Assembly: GCA_040349255.1 (NCBI GenBank)
Contig: JBEQUE010000121.1
Span: 24,471 to 88,470, forward strand
DNA: 64,000 nucleotides
Origin: DATMER01 sp040349255
Lineage (GTDB): Bacteria > Acidobacteriota > Thermoanaerobaculia > Multivoradales > UBA5704
Reading direction: 5' to 3'
This document shows positions 40,992 to 47,789 of this stretch, one piece after another (within the stretch, counting starts at the first letter, position 1; each line of letters begins with the position of its first letter). Position numbers and translations under genes: made by a program. The notes under the pieces were generated by a model. It was not told the DNA's origin. It saw only the letters and a program-made list of their open reading frames with translations, and made no database searches.

Positions 40992-41591
40992 ATGCCCCTG
41001 CGCCTGAAGAAGCTTCGCAACGGCCACAGTTGGTTCTTCAAGCTGCGGTTCCTGCTCATGCCGAAGATGATGGGCTTTCCGGCGAGCGGCGTGATCCGGA
41101 CCCTCACCTACCGCCCGAAGTTCTTCGGCTACCCGTTTTCGGATGTGGTCCAGAGCGCGCTCCGGGGTCCGTCGTTCTGGACCGTGGCCGAGCGGGAGTT
41201 CTTCGCCGGCTGGGTCTCGGTCCGCAACCAGTGCATGTTCTGAATCGACTCGCACGCCGCGGTCGCGGCGGAAGCGGACGAGACGATCGCGCAGGTGGTG
41301 GCCGAAGGCAGGACCGGTCCCTGGAAGACCGAGCTGCTCCGGCCGGAGATGCAGGCCATCCTGCCCTTCCTCGAAAAGCTGACCCTCCTGCCGGAGGAGA
41401 TCACGTCCGAGGATGTGAAGCCCCTGCGCGAAGCCGGCCTGACCGACGAGGCGATCCGCGACGCCATCGCCGTCTGCGCCGCCTTCAACATGGTCGACCG
41501 CCTGGCCGACGCCTTCCACTTCGACCTGCAGTCCACCGAGAACCTCCGCGGCTCGGCCCGGTTCCTGTTGAAGGTGGGGTACAAGCTGTAA
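40992..41591 (+). CDS. AhpD/CMD-family selenoprotein (in-frame TGA, CxxU)
   Basis: Read through TGA 41241-41243, the frame gives a 199-residue protein of the peroxidase-related carboxymuconolactone decarboxylase family. Upstream of the TGA: LRGPSFWTVAEREFFAGWVS and VRNQCMF. Downstream: IDSHAAVAAEADETIAQVVA, continuing in the same frame with the same codon bias to TAA 41589-41591. Relatives have CxxC-x3-H here; TGA replaces the second Cys, giving C-M-F-U-I-D-S-H. A GGUC-loop hairpin lies 12-27 bases after the TGA. The predicted role is thiol/selenol peroxidase or disulfide reductase. Selenocysteine is the best reading; a Cys-to-stop mutation is the alternative. Ordinary gene calling splits it in two. 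Confidence 0.82.
41251..41277 (+). promoter_or_regulatory. Candidate bacterial SECIS element
   Basis: CGCCGC (41255-41260), loop GGTC (41261-41264), GCGGCG (41265-41270) form a perfect 6-bp stem; CGC (41251) and GCG (41274) extend it below a small internal loop. The loop begins 18 bases after the TGA and contains GGU, the feature SelB reads in E. coli fdhF. Both match the bacterial SECIS pattern. Confidence 0.7.
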
Positions 41592-41617
41592 TCCTCCCCA
41601 TCGGCTCCTATTGGGCG

Positions 41618-42070
41618 CTAACTTTGGCATGGCCGGCGCAGAACCAGACCGAGCGCGATCATCGTCATGACGTCCTCGCCGTTCTGGTTGCGCATCGTGT
41701 AGTGGAACCTGACCAGGCCCCGGTCCGGCTTGCTGCGCGACGGCACCGCCTCCAGGACCTCGACGCGGACCGACAGCTCGTCCCCGGGACGCACCGGCTT
41801 CAGCCAGCGCAGCTCGTCGACTCCCGGCGAGCCGAGGCTGCCGGAGCCCGGGCCGAGCATCGACACGATCATCCGCATGCAGAGGGCGGCCGAGTGCCAG
41901 CCGCTCGCGATGAGGCCGCCGAACGGCGAGCGGCGCGCCGCATCCTCGTCGATATGGAATGGCTGCGGGTCGAACTGTTTCGCGAAGGCGACGATCTCTT
42001 CCTTCGTCACGGTCAAGCTTCCCGTCTCCTGGATATCGCCAGGACGGAAGTCTTCGAAGAACAGGGACAT
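41618..42070 (-). CDS. MaoC-like hotdog-fold hydratase
   Basis: A 150-residue protein from ATG 42070. The hydratase 2 motif DPQPFHIDEDAARRSPFGGL holds the catalytic Asp and His, followed by IASGWHSAALCMRM, as in MaoC-type (R)-enoyl-CoA hydratases and related dehydratases. RWLKPVRPGDELSVRVEVLE is the usual second strand pair. It hydrates 2-enoyl-CoA esters, with the exact substrate unknown. It converges with the selenoprotein gene 26 bp away. The upstream in-frame extension to 42133 is rejected because it runs into the repeat array. Confidence 0.87.
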   Translation of the reverse strand: MSLFFEDFRPGDIQETGSLTVTKEEIVAFAKQFDPQPFHIDEDAARRSPFGGLIASGWHSAALCMRMIVSMLGPGSGSLGSPGVDELRWLKPVRPGDELSVRVEVLEAVPSRSKPDRGLVRFHYTMRNQNGEDVMTMIALGLVLRRPCQS

Positions 42071-42106
42071 GAGAGAAGATTGTAGCCGACCGCGGAAGGT
42101 GGAGTC

Positions 42107-42462
42107 GCAACAGAGAAGCTTGCATCGCAACAACGTAACGTTCTCTGTTGCGACTCAAGGTTCTCCGTTGCAAAACAACCTTCCCCTGCCGCCGCGGAAC
42201 CTTCTCCGTCGCGATTCAACCTTCCGTGGCGACGGAGAAAGTTGTTTTGCGGCAGGGAAGGTTTCGTCGCGACGGAGAAACCTTCCCTGCCGCGACAGAA
42301 CCTTGCGTCGCGACAGAGAAGGTTGAATCGCGACGGAGGAAGGTTCCGTTGCGACAGAGAACGTTCCGTCACGGCAGAGAAAGTTTCCGCCGCGCGAGGG
42401 AACGTTCTGTTGCAACGGGGAAGGTTCCGTTGCGACAGAGAAGGTTCTGTCGCGACAGGGAA
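42107..42462. repeat. Degenerate tandem array, 20-21 bp period, with orientation switches
   Basis: Non-coding units with core GCGAC(A/G)GAGAA and spacer GGTTCCGTT-like. Sense units start at about 42107 and 42127. Inverted units (TTCTC(C/T)GT(C/T)GC) start at 42141, 42161, 42181, 42202 and ~42222. Sense units then start at 42229, 42249, 42269, ~42290, 42310, 42330, 42351, 42371, 42392, 42412, 42432 and 42452. Steps are 20-21 bp. It fills the 409-bp gap between the divergent MaoC start and the MFS stop. The period and layout equal those of the array at 11461-11790, with a different core. Confidence 0.8.
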
Positions 42463-42479
42463 GCTTCCGCCGCGGCCGC

Positions 42480-43685
42480 TCAGGGCTTCCTGGCGTCGTA
42501 GGACACGAAGCGCGGCAGGAGAAGGCCGCAGAGCAGCACGCCGGCGACGCACAGCACGCCTCCGGATACCACCGAGGTCCGAACGCTGAACGCGGCGGCG
42601 ACCAGGCCGGCTTCGACGTGCCCGAGGAGCGGGCCGCTCGTGTAGCTCACCATCTCGATGCCGGCCATGCGCCCGCGCAGGGAGTCCGGGATCGTCTGGT
42701 TCCAGAGCGTCATCCGGAAGATGCCGCTCACCGCGTCCGCGCCTCCCGCGAGCGCCAGGAAGAGGACGGCGGGCACGAACCGGCTGCTGAACCCGAAGGC
42801 CACGATCGCGAGCCCCCACACCGTGGCCGCAACCATCACGGCCAGACCGTGCCGATGGACCTTGGACGTCCAGCGGCTCGTGAGGCTCGCGACCAGCGCT
42901 CCGCAGGCCGGCGCCGCGTAGAGCAGGCCCAGGGTCCTCGGTCCGCCGAACGACTGCGACAGCGCGGGGAACAGGGCCAGCGGCATGCCGAACACCATGG
43001 CCACGATGTCCACCACGTAGGTGCCGATCAGCTCCTGCCGGCCGCGGGTGTAGCGGAAGCCCTTCAGTACGCTCTCCAGGCTCGGCTTCTCGGCCGACTC
43101 CGGCGGGAGCATGGCGCGGACGCGGCTGACGGCGAGCAGGGAGAAGACATAGGTCAGCAGGTCGAAGAGATAGGTAGAGGTCAGGCCGGCGGAGGCGATC
43201 AACGCACCGCCGAGGGCCGGTCCGGCGATCATGACGACGCTGCCGCGGAAGGCGGTCAGACCCGCGGCTGCCGGGATCTCCTCGCGGTCCACGAGCCGGG
43301 GCGTCAGCGCCTCCAGCGACGGCCGCTGCAGGCCGTTGAGCGCCGACATGAAGGCGGCGATCACGTAGAGGGCCCAAACCGGCGGACTCCCGGAGTGCGA
43401 GGCGAGCGCGAGCAGGCCGCTGCCCAGCCCGAGCCCCACCTCGGTGACGAGCACCATGCGGCGGCGGTCCACGGCGTCGGCCAGCGCTCCGCCCAGGAAG
43501 GCGGTCAGGAGGAGCGGCAGAAGCTCGGCCAGACCGAGCAGGCCCACGGCCAGCGACGAGCCGGTGAGCTTGAACATCTGGTACGGCAAGGCCACGTAGG
43601 TGACCATCGTGCCCAGGAACGAGACGAACTGGGCGGCGAACAGCCATCGGAAGTCGCGGTGGCGACGGAGGGGCGTGAAGTCCAT
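42480..43685 (-). CDS. MFS exporter (EntS-like)
   Basis: A 401-residue protein with ~12 membrane helices. The start MDFTPLRRHRDFRWLFAAQF, then VSFLGTMVTYVALPYQMF, and LADAVDRRRMVLVTEVGLGL are typical of the enterobactin-exporter/MFS_3 branch. The substrate is unknown. The ATG at 43685 lies 8 bp after the cytochrome P450 stop, so the two are an operon; an oxidised small molecule made by the P450 is a natural candidate substrate. The stop lies at the edge of the ~20-bp repeat array. A longer in-frame opening upstream is a shadow of the P450 gene. Confidence 0.88.
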   Translation of the reverse strand: MDFTPLRRHRDFRWLFAAQFVSFLGTMVTYVALPYQMFKLTGSSLAVGLLGLAELLPLLLTAFLGGALADAVDRRRMVLVTEVGLGLGSGLLALASHSGSPPVWALYVIAAFMSALNGLQRPSLEALTPRLVDREEIPAAAGLTAFRGSVVMIAGPALGGALIASAGLTSTYLFDLLTYVFSLLAVSRVRAMLPPESAEKPSLESVLKGFRYTRGRQELIGTYVVDIVAMVFGMPLALFPALSQSFGGPRTLGLLYAAPACGALVASLTSRWTSKVHRHGLAVMVAATVWGLAIVAFGFSSRFVPAVLFLALAGGADAVSGIFRMTLWNQTIPDSLRGRMAGIEMVSYTSGPLLGHVEAGLVAAAFSVRTSVVSGGVLCVAGVLLCGLLLPRFVSYDARKP

Positions 43686-43693
43686 GGACCGGT

Positions 43694-44821
43694 CTACGAA
43701 AAGAGAGGGATGCGGCCGTTCGCGGACGGCCGGTAGGTGAAGCTCCGGGCGAGGGCTTCGAGGTCGGGGCCGGCCCGGAGCAGCGCCTCGACGCCGGCCC
43801 GAGCGATGGTCGTCGCCAGCGACTCTCCGGGACAGGCATGGGGTCCGATCCCGAAGGTGAAGAGGCGCCGGCCCTTCCGGAGCACGTCGAACCGGTCCGG
43901 GTCCGGGTTGGCCGCGGGGTCCCGGTTGGCGGCGGCGAGGATTACCAGGATCGCATCCCCTTCCTTCACCGGCCGGCCCAGGATGAGCCCGTCCCGGGCC
44001 ACGAAGCGACGGGTGTTCTGGACCGGCGGATCGTAGCGCAGGACTTCCAGGAGGACCTGGGGCAGCAGGTCCGGGTCGCGCAGCCCGGGACGGGCGGCCA
44101 GCGCGAGGAGGGTGTTGCCGATCAGGCCGGCGGTGGCGTCGTGAGCCTGGAAGAGGAATCCGATCGCGTTGGCGAGCACCGCGTCCTCCTCCTCCCGCCC
44201 GGCCTTCCGGGCTTCGTTCGCCAGCGTCGAGAGGAGGCCGCCGGCAGGCCGGGACCGAAGAAGATCGAGCAGGACCGACGCCGCCTCTCTCCCCTTCTCC
44301 ACCGTCTCCGGCGGGCTGCCTGGCGCGAGAGCCGGCGCGAAGTCGCCGATCCGCCTCGCCAGCTCGGGGAGATCGTCCGGCGGCACGCCGAGCAGAGTGC
44401 CGATCGCGTAGGCCGGGAGTCGAAACGCCAGGTCGAAGGGCTTCGGCTCGAGGCGCCCGGCCCACTCGCGGCTCGGCCCGGCCGCCGCGGCGCCGTCGAG
44501 CGAGCCGAGGGCGGCCAGGACAGCCTGCTTGAGCGCCTGCTGCGCGGGCCCGTCGGTCATCCGGACCAGGCACGCGAAGATATCCGCGGCGGACGATCCG
44601 AGCAGCGCCTTCGGCACCGGCTCCGCGGCCGGACGGACACGGCCGAGGTCGCTCGTCAGCACGGCGGTCACGGCCTCGGCGCTCGCCGCCACCCAGAGGC
44701 CCAGCCGGTCGTCGCGCTCGAACGGCGCCCGGGCGACGAGGTCCGCGTAGTAGGGATACGGATCGGCGTGGGTCACCGCCGCGATGGGATCGGCTGGGAA
44801 GGCCTGGCTCAAGGCCGCCAT
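43694..44821 (-). CDS. Cytochrome P450
   Basis: A 375-residue P450, slightly short for the family. The heme-binding loop is FTFGIGPHACPGESLATT with the Cys ligand; the K-helix ExxR is VLLEVLRYDPPVQNTRR. The I-helix reads GFLFQAHDATAGLIGNTL, where the usual acid-Thr pair is shifted (HDAT), a variant found in some natural-product P450s. The start ATG 44821 has only a weak GGAA upstream. No ferredoxin or reductase gene is adjacent. It is followed by an MFS exporter gene 8 bp later, suggesting small-molecule tailoring and export or detoxification. Confidence 0.9.
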   Translation of the reverse strand: MAALSQAFPADPIAAVTHADPYPYYADLVARAPFERDDRLGLWVAASAEAVTAVLTSDLGRVRPAAEPVPKALLGSSAADIFACLVRMTDGPAQQALKQAVLAALGSLDGAAAAGPSREWAGRLEPKPFDLAFRLPAYAIGTLLGVPPDDLPELARRIGDFAPALAPGSPPETVEKGREAASVLLDLLRSRPAGGLLSTLANEARKAGREEEDAVLANAIGFLFQAHDATAGLIGNTLLALAARPGLRDPDLLPQVLLEVLRYDPPVQNTRRFVARDGLILGRPVKEGDAILVILAAANRDPAANPDPDRFDVLRKGRRLFTFGIGPHACPGESLATTIARAGVEALLRAGPDLEALARSFTYRPSANGRIPLFS

Positions 44822-44898
44822 GATATTCCGCGCCGGCAGGAATTCAAAAGGAGGATCCGCCGGCGGGGGCGCCGTCGGCGGACCCGGGAAAGACTCCT

Positions 44899-45126
44899 CT
44901 ACCCTTCGGCGACGCGGACCTTCAGGGTCTTCCTGTCCTTGCCCCGCAGCAAGGCGACCGCGGTGCTCCGGTAGTCCTCGTGGACCTCGTCGGCCAGAAG
45001 GCGCCCGCCGACCTGCTGGTAGGTGAGCGCCAGGAGCTGGGTGATCTGGAGCGCGGGCCCGAGGCGGAATTCGGACGACCGAGGCCCTTTGCAACCGCGA
45101 TGCCGGGGGTGAAAAGGTGATTTCAC
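44899..45126 (-). pseudogene. Orphan coding fragment, C-terminal part
   Basis: The last ~55 codons (LQITQLLALTYQQVGGRLLA, then DEVHEDYRSTAVALLRGKDR and a short tail) have the strong third-position GC bias of real genes here, unlike shadows. The first ~20 residues are low quality and no upstream part joins in frame, so this looks like the 3' end of a broken gene. I do not recognise the family. It lies 77 bp upstream of the P450 start. Confidence 0.35.
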
Positions 45127-45392
45127 GGAGGAAGGCCTTGCAAAACCGGATCTCCGACGGGACGATGTGTCCTCTCGGGGGGACAGTGTTCCGTGACAAG
45201 AGAGCCGAATCCGCCGTGATACGAGGCCGAGCGCAAGGCCGCGGCCCGGCCCACCTGGCGAACGTGCTGGCGGCCGGCGCCGGGCAGAAGCTGACTCCCG
45301 CGCAGCTCCTCAAGAAGCTCAAGGCCGCGTTCGGCGGACAGGTGGTCGCGGCCGGAGACCTGGAAGAGCGCCTCCGGGCCGCGCTCCAGTGA
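45117..45392 (+). pseudogene. Orphan coding fragment, C-terminal part
   Basis: From about 45250 the frame reads AHLANVLAAGAGQKLTPAQL, then LKKLKAAFGGQVVAAGDLEE and stop TGA 45390-45392, with real-gene codon bias. The N-terminal ~40 residues look random. It is probably a remnant. Together with the opposite-strand fragment it shows that 44822-45393 is a decayed stretch with no intact gene. Confidence 0.3.
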
Positions 45393-45393
45393 C

Positions 45394-45648
45394 TCAGGCC
45401 CTGCGGATCAGCCGCAGGATGAGGAGGATCACCACCGCGCCGATGAAGGCCACGAAGATGGTGCCGAGGATCCCCGGCAGGATCGAGCCCCAGCCGAGCT
45501 TGCCGAACAGCCAGCCACCCACGAACGCGCCGACGATCCCGAGGATGATGTCGCCGAGGAGGCCGAAGCCGCCCCCTACCACCTTCGCCGCCAGGACTCC
45601 CGCCACCAGACCCACGACCAGCCAGATCAAGATCTCCGTGCCTGTCAT
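45394..45648 (-). CDS. GlsB/YeaQ/YmgE-family stress-response membrane protein
   Basis: An 84-residue, glycine-rich membrane protein with three helices: ILIWLVVGLVAGVLAAKVVG, then GLLGDIILGIVGAFVGGWLF and ILGTIFVAFIGAVVILLIL. This is the transglycosylase-associated protein family (YeaQ/YmgE/GlsB), found in the inner membrane and often induced by envelope stress. The exact function is not known for the family. AGGAGA precedes the ATG at 45648. Confidence 0.9.
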   Translation of the reverse strand: MTGTEILIWLVVGLVAGVLAAKVVGGGFGLLGDIILGIVGAFVGGWLFGKLGWGSILPGILGTIFVAFIGAVVILLILRLIRRA

Positions 45649-45764
45649 GCCTGTCTCCTCCCCAAGTGAGCCGCGACCGGGACGGTCCGGCTATGCAAGA
45701 TTATGCCCGACCGGAGAGAAGGACGATGGGACGGCCTGCTTGTGAACCGGAGGACGGACGGTCC

Positions 45765-46487
45765 CTAGGCGAGGTTGTGGAAGACCTTCTGGACGTCGTC
45801 GTCCTGCTCGAGGCGATCGACGAGCTTGAGCACCTCGTCGGCCTTGTCCTCGGGCAGCTCGGTGGGGGTGACCGGGATGTACTCGGACTCGGCCGAGAGC
45901 GGCGTGATGCCGCGGTCTTCCAGCGCCTTCTGGAGCTGGCCGAAGTCGTTGAACGCGCAGCGCAGCACGAGCTGCGGCTCGCCTTTCTCGCCGGTGCTCT
46001 CCCCCATCTCCTCCAGCCCGTGGTCGATCAGCTCCAGCTCCAGCTCCTCGGAGTCGAGGCCCTCCGGGTTGAGCCGGAACACGCCCATGCGCTTGAACAT
46101 GAAGCCGACGCTGCCGGTCGTCCCCAGGTTGCCGTTCCCCTTGTTGAAGTGCGCGCGCACATTGGAAACCGTGCGCGTGGGGTTGTCGGTCGCGGTCTCG
46201 ACGAGGATGGCGATGCCGTGCGGGGCGTAGCCTTCGTAGAGGATCTCCACGAAGTCGGCGGCGTCCTTGCCCGAGGCGCGCTTGATCGCCGCCTCGACCT
46301 TGTCCTTCGGCATGTTGACGGCGCGCGCGTTCTGAACCACCCGGCGCAGGAGCGGATTGTGGACCGGATCGGTGCCACCCGCCTTGACGGCGATGGTGAT
46401 CTCCTTGCCGATCCGGGCGAACTGCTTCGCCATCCGGTCCCAGCGGGCGAACATCGTATGTTTTCGTGTTTCGAAAATGCGTCCCAT
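45765..46487 (-). CDS. YebC/PmpR-family transcription or translation regulator
   Basis: A 240-residue protein of normal length for the TACO1/YebC family. The start is ATG 46487 (MGRIFETRKHTMFARWDRMA). The N-terminal domain has AKQFARIGKEITIAVKAGGT and NMPKDKVEAAIKRASG; the middle has LYEGYAPHGIAILVETATDN and GSVGFMFKRMGVF. Family members act as DNA-binding regulators or in relief of ribosome stalling at proline stretches. It stands alone here and diverges from the aspartyl protease gene. Confidence 0.92.
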   Translation of the reverse strand: MGRIFETRKHTMFARWDRMAKQFARIGKEITIAVKAGGTDPVHNPLLRRVVQNARAVNMPKDKVEAAIKRASGKDAADFVEILYEGYAPHGIAILVETATDNPTRTVSNVRAHFNKGNGNLGTTGSVGFMFKRMGVFRLNPEGLDSEELELELIDHGLEEMGESTGEKGEPQLVLRCAFNDFGQLQKALEDRGITPLSAESEYIPVTPTELPEDKADEVLKLVDRLEQDDDVQKVFHNLA

Positions 46488-46574
46488 GGCGCGAGACTCT
46501 AGCCCGGCCCCCGCGACGGAGTAAAGAGGGGCCCGATTTGACAGGGCGTGCGAAAGGGACTTAAATCGTCTCGA

Positions 46575-47732
46575 ATGAACCGGATCGTCACGGTGATCGC
46601 GCTCGGCGCCGCCCTCGGACCGTGGTCCGTCCAGGCAGCGACCGTCACGGGGGTCCGCCGGGTCCCGATCGACGTCGTGTCCGGCGGCCGGATCTTCCTC
46701 CAGGCCCGGGTCAACGGCTCCGATCCTCTCTGGTTCCTGCTGGACACGGGGTCGCCCCGGTCGTACCTCGATCCCGGCCAGATCCGGCCGCTGGGCCTGC
46801 GCAATGCCGAGAAGGCTGAGAAGGGGAGCGGCGCGGTCCTCGACCGCAACGCGCTGGTGGAGATCGCGGGCCTCCAGCTCGCCGAGCACCCGTTCACGGT
46901 CGCGCCCGTCCGCCTGCCGGTCGCGCACCCGGTCTCCGGGATCCTGGGCGCCCCGTTCTTCCGCCAGCTCGTGGTGGCGATCGACTACGCCGCGTCGAGC
47001 GCCGTCCTGTCCGAGCCCCGCGGCTTCCGCTATTCCGGGTCCGGCACGTCCGTGGCGCTCGACCTGTCCCAGGGCGTGCCGGTGATCGGCGCCCGTCTCA
47101 CGGTCGGCTCGCGCGGCCCGTTCACGGCCCGCCTCCGGGTGGACACCGGCGCGTACTGGCCGCTGCGGATCGAGCGCGCGTTCGCCCGGACGAAGCAGCT
47201 CCTCGCCACGACCGCCGGGATGCACCGGTTCAAGGCGTCCGGCACGGACGGCGCCGAGGAGGGTTTCCTGGCCGGCCGCGCCCGGCTGCTCCAGGTTGGA
47301 CCATTCCTGTTCCGCGACGAGGTTGCCACGTTCCCGGAAGCGCAGCCCGGAACCCGCGTCGCCTGGGACGGCATCCTCGGATCCGCGCTGCTCAACCGCT
47401 TCCGGGTGACCTTCGATTACTCCCGCCGGCAGATGTTCCTGGAGCCGACCGAGATGGTCGGCCTGAGCTTCGACTACGACCTCGCCGGCGTGACGGTCGT
47501 GCCGGAAGGCAAGGGCTTCAAGGTCGGCAGCGTGCAGAAGGACACGCCGGGCGGAGGCGCGGGGCTGGAGGTCGGGGACGTCATCCTCGCGATGGACGAC
47601 CGGCCGGTGGCCGGCATGTCGCTCCTCCAGGTGCGCCAGCTCTTCCGCCAGGATGGGGAGAAGCACACGGTCGAGATCCAGCGCGGCCGGGACCGCTTCC
47701 TGGTCCAGATGACGACGATGCGGATCCGATAG
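46575..47732 (+). CDS. Secreted aspartyl protease-like protein with PDZ domain
   Basis: A 385-residue protein from ATG 46575, with signal peptide MNRIVTVIALGAALGPWSVQ ending QAA. Two retropepsin-like halves follow: the first with WFLLDTGSPRSYLD (~residues 50-65), the second with RLRVDTGAYWPLRI (~190-205), and GILGAPFFRQL and GILGSALLNRF as the matching flap-side hydrophobic glycine motifs. The C-terminal ~90 residues are a PDZ domain (SVQKDTPGGGAGLEVGDVIL). It acts outside the cytoplasm. A palindromic repeat follows the stop and separates it from the convergent M1 peptidase gene. Confidence 0.88.
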   Translation: MNRIVTVIALGAALGPWSVQAATVTGVRRVPIDVVSGGRIFLQARVNGSDPLWFLLDTGSPRSYLDPGQIRPLGLRNAEKAEKGSGAVLDRNALVEIAGLQLAEHPFTVAPVRLPVAHPVSGILGAPFFRQLVVAIDYAASSAVLSEPRGFRYSGSGTSVALDLSQGVPVIGARLTVGSRGPFTARLRVDTGAYWPLRIERAFARTKQLLATTAGMHRFKASGTDGAEEGFLAGRARLLQVGPFLFRDEVATFPEAQPGTRVAWDGILGSALLNRFRVTFDYSRRQMFLEPTEMVGLSFDYDLAGVTVVPEGKGFKVGSVQKDTPGGGAGLEVGDVILAMDDRPVAGMSLLQVRQLFRQDGEKHTVEIQRGRDRFLVQMTTMRIR

Positions 47733-47734
47733 GA

Positions 47735-47789
47735 TTGATCCCGTTCCCCCTCTCCCCAGCCCTCTCCCCCGTACCGGGGGAGAGGGAGC
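47735..47789. repeat. Palindromic REP-like element, copy 2
   Basis: Near-identical to 34852-34905, with CCCTCTCCCCCG and CGGGGGAGAGGG arms meeting over TAC. It sits between the convergent aspartyl protease and M1 peptidase genes and may serve as a bidirectional transcription end. Confidence 0.75.

Noticed and set aside
40992..41243. Truncated AhpD-like gene ending at TGA 41243
   Set aside because: The frame continues with conserved family sequence and unchanged codon bias to 41591, and a SECIS-like hairpin follows the TGA, so read-through as selenocysteine explains it better.
42107..42462. Coding low-complexity protein in the repeat array
   Set aside because: Open frames here exist on several strands, but the ~20-21 bp step is not a multiple of three, so no constant peptide repeat results. 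They have no ribosome sites and the orientation switches break any repeat frame.
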